Assembly (NCBI RefSeq): GCF_040717445.1
Contig: NZ_JBFEFL010000001.1
Span: 2,118,001-2,182,000, forward strand
Direction: 5' to 3'
Origin: Qipengyuania sp. JC766
GTDB lineage: Bacteria; Pseudomonadota; Alphaproteobacteria; Sphingomonadales; Sphingomonadaceae
Length of the DNA stretch: 64,000 bases
Positions 8,672-16,928 of the stretch are shown piece by piece. The translations under genes and the position numbers were made by a program. Below the pieces are notes generated by a model. It worked only from the letters and a program-made list of their open reading frames with translations. It had not been told where the DNA came from and did not search any database. Within the stretch, counting starts at the first letter, position 1. Every line of letters starts with the position of its first letter.

Positions 8672-8881
8672 ATGCGCCCGATTTCCGCCCTTGCCGCAAC
8701 TATGGCCGCCCTGACGCTGGGCGCCTGCGAGCCGTCGGACAACGATCCCGGCCCGGGCGGCGTGACTGTGGGCGAAGCGCGCCAGCTGGACGAGGCGGCG
8801 CAGAAGATCGAGGCAGAGCACCGCGACATTCGCGAGCTGCGCGACGACGCACCCGCCGACAAGGAAGAGGACCCGAACTGA
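8672..8881 (+). CDS. Small lipoprotein coupled to the acyl-CoA operon
   Basis: Unrecognised 69-aa lipoprotein: MRPISALAATMAALTLGAC with lipobox LGAC, then a charged helical tail (LDEAAQKIEAEHRDIRELRDD). ATG 8672 has AAGGG six bases upstream; an earlier ATG at 8657 in frame would add five residues. Its stop overlaps the start of the acyl-CoA dehydrogenase gene as TGATG, which implies translational coupling to the CoA operon. A membrane lipoprotein heading a fatty-acyl catabolic operon is unexpected, and the link may be only transcriptional. Confidence 0.7.
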   Translation: MRPISALAATMAALTLGACEPSDNDPGPGGVTVGEARQLDEAAQKIEAEHRDIRELRDDAPADKEEDPN

Positions 8882-10077
8882 TGGACATGCGCACCGGCCA
8901 GATCAGCGCCGCCAACGGAATGGACGCGGAAACCTACGACCAGTTCATCGACCAGCTGAAGCGCTACGTGCGCGAACGCCTGATCCCCGCCGAACCCGCG
9001 GTCATCGAGAACGACGCCATCCCGCCCGACCTGATCGAGGAAATGCGGGAGATGGGCCTGTTCGGCCTGACGATGCCCGAGGAATATGGCGGCGCCGGCA
9101 TGAACGTCCCGCAATATGTCGAGACCATCCGGGTTCTGAGCTACGCCCTGCCCGCCTATCGGTCGATCACTTCGATCAATCTCGGCATGGTGTGCTCCGC
9201 GATCAAGAACAGCGGGACCGAGAAGCAGAAGCAGGAATGGCTCCCGCGCCTCGCGGCCGGCGAGATTGCCTGTTTCGGCCTGACCGAACCCGGCAGCGGC
9301 AGCGACAGCGCGGCCATGGCGACGACCGCGAAGAAGGACGGCAACGGATACGTCCTCAACGGATCCAAGCGCTACATCACCAACGCCCCTCACGCGAAGC
9401 TGGGCCTGATCATGGCGCGCACCCATCCCGAGGCGCAGCCGAAGAACGCGCATGTCAGCGCCTTTCTGGTGGACATGGAAAGCGACGGGATCACCGTGGG
9501 CAAGCCGGACAAGAAGATGGGCCAGGCCGGCAGCCACATTGCCGACATCTACATGGACGACGTGAAGGTCGGCGGCGAAGCCCTGCTGGGCGGGGAGGAA
9601 GGGCGCGGCTTCGCGACCGCGATGCAGAGCCTCGACAATGGCCGCCTGTCCGTCGCCGCAGCCAGCGCGGGATATGCGCGGCGCATCCTCGACACCGCGA
9701 TCCGCTACGCCACCGAGCGCAAGGCCTTCGGCGATCCGATCAGCCAGTTCCAGCTCATCCAGGCGATGCTGGCCGACAGCGAGGCCGAAATCTACGCGTC
9801 CGAATGCATGTTGCGCGATGCGAGCGCAAAGGCAAACGAGGGCAAGGCGATCATCGAGTGCGCCAGCACCAAGATGTTCGCGTCCGAGATGTGCGGCCGG
9901 GTCGCCGACCGCTGCGTCCAGATTCACGGCGGGGCGGGATATTTGGCGGAGTACGAGGCAGAGCGGTTCTTCCGCGACAGCCGCATCTACCGGATCTACG
10001 AAGGCACCACGCAGATCATGCAACTGGTCATCGCCAAGCAGATGCTGCGCAATTTCGCAGCCGGCGCCCAGGCCTAG
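8881..10077 (+). CDS. Acyl-CoA dehydrogenase
   Basis: FAD-dependent alpha,beta-dehydrogenase of acyl-CoA thioesters, 398 aa, the normal family length. Features: N-terminal helical domain with FGLTMPEEYGGAGM, the flavin and substrate motifs GLTEPGSGSDS and NGSKRYITNAP, and the C-terminal signature RIYEGTTQI, in which Glu374 is at the usual catalytic base position. Electrons would go to ETF. It is followed after 2 nt by a class III CoA-transferase, then a thiolase and a dehydratase, so its substrate is probably made and consumed within this operon. Chain type is not predictable from sequence. Confidence 0.93.
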   Translation: MDMRTGQISAANGMDAETYDQFIDQLKRYVRERLIPAEPAVIENDAIPPDLIEEMREMGLFGLTMPEEYGGAGMNVPQYVETIRVLSYALPAYRSITSINLGMVCSAIKNSGTEKQKQEWLPRLAAGEIACFGLTEPGSGSDSAAMATTAKKDGNGYVLNGSKRYITNAPHAKLGLIMARTHPEAQPKNAHVSAFLVDMESDGITVGKPDKKMGQAGSHIADIYMDDVKVGGEALLGGEEGRGFATAMQSLDNGRLSVAAASAGYARRILDTAIRYATERKAFGDPISQFQLIQAMLADSEAEIYASECMLRDASAKANEGKAIIECASTKMFASEMCGRVADRCVQIHGGAGYLAEYEAERFFRDSRIYRIYEGTTQIMQLVIAKQMLRNFAAGAQA

Positions 10078-10079
10078 GA

Positions 10080-11315
10080 GTGTACGACCTCCTTCCCGAT
10101 CTCTCGATCGTCGAAGTCTCCAGCTTCGTCGCTTCCCCCACCTGTGGCCTGTATTGCGCGCAGATGGGCGCCGAAGTCGTCCGGGTCGATCACGTCGCGG
10201 GCGGTCTCGACTACGATCGCTTCCTCCTGACGGAAGAAGGCCGATCGCTCGCCTGGGAGAACCTCAACCGGGCCAAGAAGTCGGTCGCGCTCGACCTGCG
10301 CAGCGGCGCGGGCCGCGAACTGTGCATCGAGCTGGCCCGTGCCACGGGAACGCTGATCACCAACCTGCCGGAAAAGAGCTTCCTCACGCACGAGGCGGTT
10401 TCCCGCGGGCGGGAAGACATGGTCTCGCTGCGCATCATGGGCTGGCACGACGGACGCCAGGCGATGGATTTCACCGTCCATGCCGCCAGCGGATACCCGC
10501 TGATGACCGGGCCGGAAGACTGGGAGGGCGACGAAGTCCGGCCGGTGAACCAGATCCTGCCAGCGTGGGATTTCATCACCGGCGCCTATTCAGCCTTTGC
10601 CCTCATGGCGGCCGTCAACCGTCGGACCCGCACCGGGGAGGGCGCCGAGATCCGGATACCGCTGGGCGACGTGGCGATCGGCACCGTCGCGAATTCGGGC
10701 GCGATGGCCGAAATGCTCTATCGCGGTTCGGACCGCGAACGTCATGGCAACCACATCTGGGGCGCCTTCGGGCGCGACTATGTCAGCCGGGACGGCAAGC
10801 GTTTCATGATGGCAGCGCTGACGCCCAAGCAATGGAACGGGATCATCGCCGCGTTCGACGCGCAGGAACCGCTGGCGCAGCTGGAACGGCGTCTGGACGT
10901 CGACTTCTCGGAAGGCGACAAGCCCCGCTTCGCGCACCGCGCGGAACTGTCCGCGCTGTTCCAGGATCTGGCCGGACGGCTGGACATCGACGAGATAGAG
11001 CGGCGCCTGACGGACGCCGGATGCACTTTCGAGCGGTACCGCACCATGCACGAAGCCAGCAACGATCCGCGCCTGGTGCAGGAAAATCCGTTGTTCGGGC
11101 CGTCACCGGACAATCCGAGCGGGTTCGCCTATCCCGCGCCTCGCAGTTTCGCCAACCTGCCGGAAATGGAGGCCGGCAACCCGAAACCGGCGCCGTTCCT
11201 GGGCGAACACAGCGAGCAGGTGCTGGCTGACCGGTTGGGCCTGTCCTCCGGCGCCATCGGAAAACTGGTGGACGAGGGCACGGTCGCCCTGTCCGACAAG
11301 CATTCGAAGAGGTGA
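10080..11315 (+). CDS. Class III CoA-transferase (CaiB/BaiF family)
   Basis: Moves CoA between carboxylic acids through an enzyme-bound mixed anhydride. The 411-aa protein opens with the family pattern DLSIVEVSSFVASPTCGLYCAQMGAEVVRV... (first strand and CoA-binding region), has the linking motif NRAKKSVALDL, and RTGEGAEIRIPLGD, where the Asp fits the catalytic aspartate of the family. GTG 10080 is the only plausible start; AGGAG directly precedes it, unusually close. Located between the dehydrogenase and thiolase genes, it probably activates the acid degraded by the operon, using a CoA donor made in it. Confidence 0.88.
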   Translation: MYDLLPDLSIVEVSSFVASPTCGLYCAQMGAEVVRVDHVAGGLDYDRFLLTEEGRSLAWENLNRAKKSVALDLRSGAGRELCIELARATGTLITNLPEKSFLTHEAVSRGREDMVSLRIMGWHDGRQAMDFTVHAASGYPLMTGPEDWEGDEVRPVNQILPAWDFITGAYSAFALMAAVNRRTRTGEGAEIRIPLGDVAIGTVANSGAMAEMLYRGSDRERHGNHIWGAFGRDYVSRDGKRFMMAALTPKQWNGIIAAFDAQEPLAQLERRLDVDFSEGDKPRFAHRAELSALFQDLAGRLDIDEIERRLTDAGCTFERYRTMHEASNDPRLVQENPLFGPSPDNPSGFAYPAPRSFANLPEMEAGNPKPAPFLGEHSEQVLADRLGLSSGAIGKLVDEGTVALSDKHSKR

Positions 11316-11319
11316 TCCC

Positions 11320-12558
11320 ATGAGTACGACGAACATGCGCCGCGTGGCGATCTGCAAGCCGCTGCGCACACCGGTCGGGAGCTTCCTCGGCACGCTGAAG
11401 CCGCTCGAGGCTGGTGAACTGGGCGCGATCATCCTGAAAGCGCTGGTCGAGCGAAGCGGCGTCGATCCCGAGCGGGTGGATGACGTCGTCTTCAGCCAGG
11501 GATATGGCAGCGGCGAGGCGCCGGCGATCGGCCGGTGGAGCTGGCTGGCGGCCGGTTTCCCGATCGGGGTTCCCGGATACCAGCTGGACCGGCGCTGCGG
11601 CAGCGGGCTTCAAGCAGTCGCGAATGCCGCCATGATGGTCCAGACAGGCGCGGCCGATTGCGTGGTCGCTGGCGGGGTCGAGAGCATGTCCAACGTGGAA
11701 CATTACACAACGGCTGCGCGGCATGGCGCGCGCATGGGCGACATGGTGCTGTGGGACCGGCTGAGCCGCGGTCGCCTTATGAGCCAGCCGATCGAACGGT
11801 TCGGCGTCATCACCGGCATGATCGAAACGGCGGACAACCTGGCCAAGGATTACGGCATCACGCGCGAGGCTGCCGATGCCTTCGCCCTGCGCAGCCACCA
11901 GAACGCGGCCGCCGCCTGGGAGGTCGGAAAATTCGACGATCACATCGTCCCGGTCGAGGTTCCGCAGAGAAAGGGCGGTCCGCTGGTGTTCGCCAGGGAC
12001 GAGGGGATTCGCCCGGATGCGAGCCTGGAAAGCTTGGCGGCACTGCGTCCCATCGATGCGAAGCGCGACCCCGATGCCATCGTGACGGCAGGCAATGCCA
12101 GCCAGCAGAACGATGCGGCGGCCGCCTGTCTCGTGGTCGCGGAAGACAAGGTCGAGGAGCTGGGCTTGGAACCCATGCTCTGGTTCACCGGCTGGAGCGC
12201 TGCGGGGTGTGACCCGTCGCGCATGGGCATCGGCCCTGTACCTGCCGTGGAGCGCCTGTTCGCGCGTACCGGCATGGGTTGGGACGCCATCGACATGGTC
12301 GAACTGAACGAGGCGTTCGCACCGCAGGTACTCGCAGTCCTCAAGGGCTGGGGCTGGAGCGAGAACGACGACCGGATGGAGATGCTCAACGTGAACGGAT
12401 CGGGCATCTCGCTCGGCCATCCGATCGGCGCGACGGGGGTGCGCATCCTGGCGGACATGGCGCACGAAATGCAGCGGCGCGGTGCGCGGTACGGGCTGGA
12501 GACGATGTGCATCGGCGGCGGGCAGGGCATGGCCGCGATCTTCGAGCGCGCCGCGTGA
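11320..12558 (+). CDS. Acetyl-CoA acetyltransferase / 3-ketoacyl-CoA thiolase
   Basis: Thiolase of 412 aa catalysing the final cleavage of a 3-ketoacyl-CoA (or the reverse condensation). The acyl-accepting Cys93 is in DRRCGSGLQA, the catalytic His in NGSGISLGHPIGATG and the second Cys in CIGGGQG near the C-terminus, all intact. Five nucleotides separate it from the CoA-transferase gene, and its stop overlaps the next start as GTGA. It completes a degradative set with the dehydrogenase and dehydratase, although no 3-hydroxyacyl-CoA dehydrogenase is present in the operon. Confidence 0.95.
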   Translation: MSTTNMRRVAICKPLRTPVGSFLGTLKPLEAGELGAIILKALVERSGVDPERVDDVVFSQGYGSGEAPAIGRWSWLAAGFPIGVPGYQLDRRCGSGLQAVANAAMMVQTGAADCVVAGGVESMSNVEHYTTAARHGARMGDMVLWDRLSRGRLMSQPIERFGVITGMIETADNLAKDYGITREAADAFALRSHQNAAAAWEVGKFDDHIVPVEVPQRKGGPLVFARDEGIRPDASLESLAALRPIDAKRDPDAIVTAGNASQQNDAAAACLVVAEDKVEELGLEPMLWFTGWSAAGCDPSRMGIGPVPAVERLFARTGMGWDAIDMVELNEAFAPQVLAVLKGWGWSENDDRMEMLNVNGSGISLGHPIGATGVRILADMAHEMQRRGARYGLETMCIGGGQGMAAIFERAA

Positions 12559-13409
12559 CCGACTGGGACAGCTGGATCGGCCGCGAGCAGCGCTTGGCCG
12601 ACCGGCTCGATCCCGCCCTTGCCGCCCGGTGGATCGCGACCTTCGACCGCGACGCCCCGGCAGGCTTGCAGATGCCGCAGGGGATCCATCTGTGCCTGTG
12701 CACGCCCGAAGCCCGCACGCGCGAGCTCGGGGATGACGGCCATCCGCTGAGGGACGAAAGCCCCGCCGGTTTCCTCCCGCCCGTGCCCCTGCCGCGCCGG
12801 ATGTGGGCCGGAAGCGCCATGACCTTCCACGCCCCGCTCGCGATCGGAGCGACGGTCGAACGAACAAGTCGCATCGCCTCCATCAGCGAGAAGTCGGGAA
12901 GCCGGGGAGCGATGGTCTTCGTCGAGGTGGACCATGAAACCGCCAGCGATGGCAAACTGACGGTCGCCGAGCGGCAGACGCTCGTCTATCTGGAAGCGGC
13001 GGCACCGGACGCGCCGCTCGCGCCGCCGGAGCCGACCGGCAATGCCTTCGATCCGGGCGGATGGGACGGGCACCGGATCGTCATCCCGGACGAGAAGCTT
13101 CTGTTTCGCTATTCGGCGCTCACCTTCAACACCCACCGCATCCACTACGATGCGCCTTATGCGCGGACCGTGGAGCGGTACCGCGGGCTGGTCGTCCACG
13201 GACCGCTGCTGGCGAGCCTCTTGCTGCAATTCGCTGCGGCGCAATGGGGGGAGAACCGCCTTGCCCGCTTCGCCTTCCGCGGCGTGAGCCCGGCGATCGT
13301 GGGGGAACCGGTGCTGCTTGTCATGCGGGACGCGAACGATGCGATCGAATTGGCCGCCTTCGCCCGCGACGGGCGCCAGATCGTGCAGGCCAGCGCGGCG
13401 CTGTCCTAA
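12555..13409 (+). CDS. MaoC-like / FAS1-type dehydratase (mesaconyl-CoA hydratase-like)
   Basis: Hot-dog-fold acyl-CoA hydratase/dehydratase of 284 aa. The N-terminal half resembles the FAS1-like dehydratase domain, and the second half holds the catalytic pattern FNTHRIHYDAPYA with Asp/His of the hydratase-2 type, then GLVVHGPLLASLL. Such two-domain proteins include mesaconyl-C4-CoA hydratases and mitochondrial HTD2. GTG 12555 overlaps the thiolase stop by four bases. The function inferred from the operon is hydration of the enoyl-CoA made by the dehydrogenase. The gene converges on ppk2, with the two stop codons overlapping. Confidence 0.85.
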   Translation: MTDWDSWIGREQRLADRLDPALAARWIATFDRDAPAGLQMPQGIHLCLCTPEARTRELGDDGHPLRDESPAGFLPPVPLPRRMWAGSAMTFHAPLAIGATVERTSRIASISEKSGSRGAMVFVEVDHETASDGKLTVAERQTLVYLEAAAPDAPLAPPEPTGNAFDPGGWDGHRIVIPDEKLLFRYSALTFNTHRIHYDAPYARTVERYRGLVVHGPLLASLLLQFAAAQWGENRLARFAFRGVSPAIVGEPVLLVMRDANDAIELAAFARDGRQIVQASAALS

Positions 13410-14185
13410 TCGACAGGATATCCGGGGATCGGCTCGATCACCGAGTAGCTTTCCACCTGCGGCGCACCCTCCAGCGGCTCGAAATACAGCGGTTCCGGCG
13501 GGATCTCGGTATCGGGCAGGCGGTCGAGCAGATCCCGGATCAGGGTCAGGCGGCCGCGCTTCTGGTCGTTGAAATCGACCAGCGTCCACGGCGCGTGATC
13601 GGTATGCGTGGCCCGCAGCATGGCCTCGCGCGCCTCGGTGTAGGCGGCGTATCTGTCGCGTGCCGCCAGGTCGATGGGCGACAGCTTCCAGCGCTTGAGG
13701 GGATCGTCCAGCCGTTCGCGCAGGCGTTCTTCCTGTCCGGCCTGGTCCGTTGTCAGCCAGTACTTGAACAGGAGGATGCCGTCATCGACCAGCATCCGTT
13801 CGAACCGCGGGGCATCCTCCAGGAAGCGTCGGACCTCTTGTTCCGACGCGAAGCCCATCACCCGCTCGACCCCGGCGCGGTTGTACCAGCTCCGGTCGAA
13901 CATCACGATCTCGCCCCGGGCGGGCAGGTGCGGGACATAGCGCTGGAAATACCATTGGCCGGCTTCCTGCTCGGTCGGTTTCGGCAACGCCACAATCCGG
14001 CACTGGCGCGGATTGAGCCGTTCGCTCACCGCCCGGATCGCGCCGCCCTTGCCGGCCGTGTCGCGCCCCTCGAACAGCACGCAGATCCGGCTGCCGGTCG
14101 CCCGCGCCCATCGCGCCATGCCGACCAGTTCCCGTTCCAGCGGTTCCAGCAACCGCTCGTATTCCTTGCGCTTCAGCTTGCCCAT
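13406..14185 (-). CDS. ppk2: Polyphosphate kinase 2 (PPK2 family)
   Basis: Transfers phosphate between polyphosphate and nucleotides in the cytoplasm. The single-domain 259-aa protein has Walker A GRDTAGKGG (40-48), Walker B MFDRSWYNRAGVE with Asp97, and the lid-region motif RWKLSPIDLAAR. Single-domain PPK2 enzymes phosphorylate nucleoside diphosphates (class I) or monophosphates; the length suggests class I, but this cannot be proven by eye. ATG 14185 has GGAGG upstream, preferred over a GTG six bases earlier. It is divergent from phhA with 53 nt between them. Confidence 0.93.
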   Translation of the reverse strand: MGKLKRKEYERLLEPLERELVGMARWARATGSRICVLFEGRDTAGKGGAIRAVSERLNPRQCRIVALPKPTEQEAGQWYFQRYVPHLPARGEIVMFDRSWYNRAGVERVMGFASEQEVRRFLEDAPRFERMLVDDGILLFKYWLTTDQAGQEERLRERLDDPLKRWKLSPIDLAARDRYAAYTEAREAMLRATHTDHAPWTLVDFNDQKRGRLTLIRDLLDRLPDTEIPPEPLYFEPLEGAPQVESYSVIEPIPGYPVD

Positions 14186-14238
14186 GCCCACCTCCGTTTG
14201 TGCGATCCCGCGCGAGATGATATTGCGGCAACCTATCT

Positions 14239-15180
14239 ATGGCTACACTGGCAGACCCTCCGCAGGACTTTACCCGACTTCCCGAAATGCCGGGACACGT
14301 CTTCACCGCGCCGCTCAAGCGGCCGGTGCATGTGGGGGAGGACTGGCTGGAGCCGAAGCAGACCGAGTACGACAGCGAAGACGACGCGATCTGGGACGAT
14401 CTGTTCGCACGCCAGATGGAAGTCCTTCCCGGGCGCGCAGCCACGGCGTTCCTGCGCGGTCTGGAGAAGCTGGATCTGGGCCGCGGCGGCGTACCCGACT
14501 TCGGCGAGATGTCGGAGGATCTGGAAAAGCTGACCGGGTGGAGCGTGGTGCCCGTGCCGATGCTCATTCCCGATCACGTGTTCTTCTGGCACCTGGCAAA
14601 TCGCCGTTTCCCGGCAGGGAATTTCATCCGCACGCGCGAGACGTTCGACTACATCCAGGAACCGGACGTATTCCACGACGTGTTCGGACACGTCCCGATG
14701 CTGACCGATCCGACCTTTGCCGATTACATGCAGGAATACGGCAAGGCCGGCTGGAAGGCGATGAAGTACAACCGGCTGAAAGCGCTCGGCTCGCTCTACT
14801 GGTACACGGTCGAATTCGGCCTGATCCAGGAAGGGCCGGACGACATCAGGGCCTATGGCGCAGGGATCCTGTCCGGGCCGACAGAGGTGGTATTCGCGAC
14901 CGAGGGGGAGAGCCCCAATCGCATCATGCTCAATGTCGACCGGGTGATGCGCACCGATTACGTCATCAGCGACCTGCAGCCGACCTATTTCGTGATCGAG
15001 AGCTTCGAGGATCTCTACCGACAGACCGTGGAGCGCGATTTCGATCGGCTGTACCGCAACCTTCCGCCTGCATTCACCTATGCCAATTCCGCGGTCATCG
15101 ACGTGGACTACGTCGTGCATCGCGGAACCCAGGAATATCTGCTCCGGGGTGGTCGGGGCAGCGGCGCCTCGCCGGTTTAG
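14239..15180 (+). CDS. phhA: Phenylalanine 4-monooxygenase
   Basis: Pterin- and iron-dependent hydroxylase converting phenylalanine to tyrosine, 313 aa. Iron ligands are His146 and His151 in VFHDVFGHVP and Glu192 in YTVEFGL. It is the single-domain bacterial type with no regulatory ACT domain. No pterin carbinolamine dehydratase or tyrosine catabolic genes adjoin it. A bidirectional terminator follows 40 nt after the stop. Confidence 0.96.
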   Translation: MATLADPPQDFTRLPEMPGHVFTAPLKRPVHVGEDWLEPKQTEYDSEDDAIWDDLFARQMEVLPGRAATAFLRGLEKLDLGRGGVPDFGEMSEDLEKLTGWSVVPVPMLIPDHVFFWHLANRRFPAGNFIRTRETFDYIQEPDVFHDVFGHVPMLTDPTFADYMQEYGKAGWKAMKYNRLKALGSLYWYTVEFGLIQEGPDDIRAYGAGILSGPTEVVFATEGESPNRIMLNVDRVMRTDYVISDLQPTYFVIESFEDLYRQTVERDFDRLYRNLPPAFTYANSAVIDVDYVVHRGTQEYLLRGGRGSGASPV

Positions 15181-15220
15181 ACCAGGCGCCGAAACGCACC
15201 CGGTCGATATCCGCGCATGA

Positions 15221-15256
15221 AAAAACCGGCACCGGGTCGCCCCGATGCCGGTTTTT
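15221..15256. terminator. Bidirectional terminator between phhA and a lipoprotein gene
   Basis: AAAAACCGGCA (15221-15231) pairs exactly with TGCCGGTTTTT (15246-15256) around a 14-nt GC-rich loop. T tracts occur on both strands, so it can end transcripts from phhA and from the leftward gene at 15277-15504. Confidence 0.9.
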
Positions 15257-15276
15257 CGCAAGCTTCGTTCGAAAGC

Positions 15277-15504
15277 TTACATTTCGTCGGCTTGTTCTTC
15301 CATCGCCTCTTCGGTGGCGTCGGCCTTTTCTTCCATCATGTCCGACTGCTCTTCCATGCCGGCTTCGTCGAGCGCTTCGGCTTCGGCGTCCATCTCGTCT
15401 TCCACGGCTTCGGCTTCGGCTTCCTGCGCGTTTTCGGCGGGCGAGTCGCATGCGGCGACGGACAGGCCGAGAGCGGCGACAGCAACGATCGTGAACTTAC
15501 GCAT
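15277..15504 (-). CDS. Small, highly acidic lipoprotein
   Basis: A 75-aa protein with signal MRKFTIVAVAALGLSVAAC (lipobox VAAC, Cys19). The mature part is almost wholly Glu, Asp, Ala and Met (AEAEAVEDEMDAEAEALDEAGMEEQ) with very strong negative charge, and is likely a helix or disordered. No family was recognised. It resembles the lipoprotein at 8192-8578 in style (acidic and Ala-rich), but not by alignable sequence. It ends in a shared terminator. Confidence 0.8.
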   Translation of the reverse strand: MRKFTIVAVAALGLSVAACDSPAENAQEAEAEAVEDEMDAEAEALDEAGMEEQSDMMEEKADATEEAMEEQADEM

Positions 15505-15573
15505 TGGATTTTCCCCTGTTTGCGAGTGAGAATTCGCCCATAGGGGTAAAGCGCCCGAATGATAAGGACTTAA

Positions 15574-15843
15574 TCAGCGGTTTCCGTCGCGGGACAGGTG
15601 CCGGGTCGCGAAGGTGTACAGGCCGAGCGTCAGGATAGCGACGCCGGTCGAAGCCAGGAATCCGTCGGGACTGACACCGATCAGCAGCGATCCGTTATGC
15701 ACCAGTGCACCGGCGAGGATGGAGGATACCGCACCCACGGCTATCCACGGTACGGGCTGCTCGCCCCCGGTCGATCCGCGCGTGGAGACGGCGAAAAGCC
15801 AGCCCAGCGCAGCGCCGTTAACAAGGAGCAGCAGCAGCCCCAT
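15574..15843 (-). CDS. Small multi-helix membrane protein, unknown
   Basis: An 89-aa hydrophobic protein with three predicted helices (about 1-18, 32-52 and 58-76) and a basic C-terminus. Possibly of the small stress-membrane type, but I do not recognise the family. It stands alone between uppP and the acidic lipoprotein gene, all leftward. Confidence 0.6.
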   Translation of the reverse strand: MGLLLLLVNGAALGWLFAVSTRGSTGGEQPVPWIAVGAVSSILAGALVHNGSLLIGVSPDGFLASTGVAILTLGLYTFATRHLSRDGNR

Positions 15844-15965
15844 TTATGTTAAAAACCGAGTAGCCATACGCCTACACAAAGCGGACCCGCCCGTGCGGGT
15901 TCCAACATTGACTCGCGATCAAGTATCCGTGTGACCGATGGGTACCAGTGTCCGCGACGGCCGGA

Positions 15966-16823
15966 TCAGAACATCCAGAGGAGGAGGACGCCCATCGCGA
16001 CGCGATAGACCACGAACACCATCATGGATGCCTTGCGCAGGAAATTCATGAGGAACATCATGGTCGCGAATGCCGCCACGAAGGTAAGGGCACCGGTGAT
16101 GATCGCGTCGCGCAGCAGGCTCGTGTCGGCGGCCAGAAGATCTGGTACGATGAGGATTCCGGCCCCCGCCACGGCCGGGATCGACAGCAGGAAAGAAAAG
16201 CGCGCGGCTTCCACCCGCTTGTATCCCAGTACGCGAGCCATGGTCATGGTCACGCCCGACCGGCTGGTCCCCGGGATCAGCGCGAACGCCTGCGCGATCC
16301 CGACCAGCAGGCCGTCCTTCCAGCTCATGTCCTCGAAATTCTTCACCGACCGGCCGAACCGGTCGGCAAGGCCGAGCAGGATGCCGTAGACGATCAGGTT
16401 CACCGCGATAAGGTCCGTGAAGCGCAGGGCGCCCAGCAGATCGTCGTTCTCAATGACGAGGCCGAACCAGCTCTCGATGGTGGAGTTCATCCAGCCAAGC
16501 TTGATCGTCAGCCCGAACAGGACCGCAGGGATCGTCCCGAGCACGATCCACCAGAACAGGCGCCGCTGTTCGGGCGCGTGGCCGATGCCGACCGTGGAAA
16601 GACCGCCCCGCGCAAGGCCCATCGCATCGCGGAAGAAATAGACGATGATGGCGAGCAGCGATCCGACATGCACGGCGATGTCGATCATCGGTCCCTGGTC
16701 TTCCGATCCGGTCAGGAAGGGAACGAGGATCAGGTGTCCGGAGGACGAGATCGGCAGGAATTCGGTGACCCCCTGCACGATGGCGAGGATCAGCATTTCG
16801 AGGAAGGTCATGGACGGCTCCAT
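15966..16823 (-). CDS. uppP: Undecaprenyl-diphosphate phosphatase
   Basis: Integral membrane phosphatase recycling undecaprenyl diphosphate to the lipid carrier of peptidoglycan precursors. The 285-aa protein has both BacA/UppP signatures, QGVTEFLPISSSGHL near the N-terminus and PGTSRSGVTM in the second half, with about eight hydrophobic segments. The start may be ATG 16823 or ATG 16811 (MTFLEML). A terminator of the upstream M13 peptidase gene separates it from that transcript. Confidence 0.96.
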   Translation of the reverse strand: MEPSMTFLEMLILAIVQGVTEFLPISSSGHLILVPFLTGSEDQGPMIDIAVHVGSLLAIIVYFFRDAMGLARGGLSTVGIGHAPEQRRLFWWIVLGTIPAVLFGLTIKLGWMNSTIESWFGLVIENDDLLGALRFTDLIAVNLIVYGILLGLADRFGRSVKNFEDMSWKDGLLVGIAQAFALIPGTSRSGVTMTMARVLGYKRVEAARFSFLLSIPAVAGAGILIVPDLLAADTSLLRDAIITGALTFVAAFATMMFLMNFLRKASMMVFVVYRVAMGVLLLWMF

Positions 16824-16891
16824 GGCGCAGGCGCGGCCACTGTCAAGCGCGCGATGGTGGCGGTGCGGACAGGCGCACCGCCCGCCGCGCC

Positions 16892-16920
16892 AAAAAGAAC
16901 GGGGCGGCTTTCGCCGCCCC
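16892..16920 (-). terminator. Terminator of the M13 peptidase gene
   Basis: Read on the minus strand, GGGGCGGC (16920-16913) and GCCGCCCC (16908-16901) form a perfect 8-bp stem with a GAAA tetraloop, followed by GTTCTTTTT. It starts nine bases after the peptidase stop. Confidence 0.9.
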
Positions 16921-16928
16921 GCCTTGGG

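Noticed and set aside
15885-15900. ACCCGC-CCGT-GCGGGT hairpin as a terminator of uppP
   Set aside because: No T tract follows on the minus strand and it lies about 65 nt beyond the uppP stop; it could be chance in GC-rich DNA.
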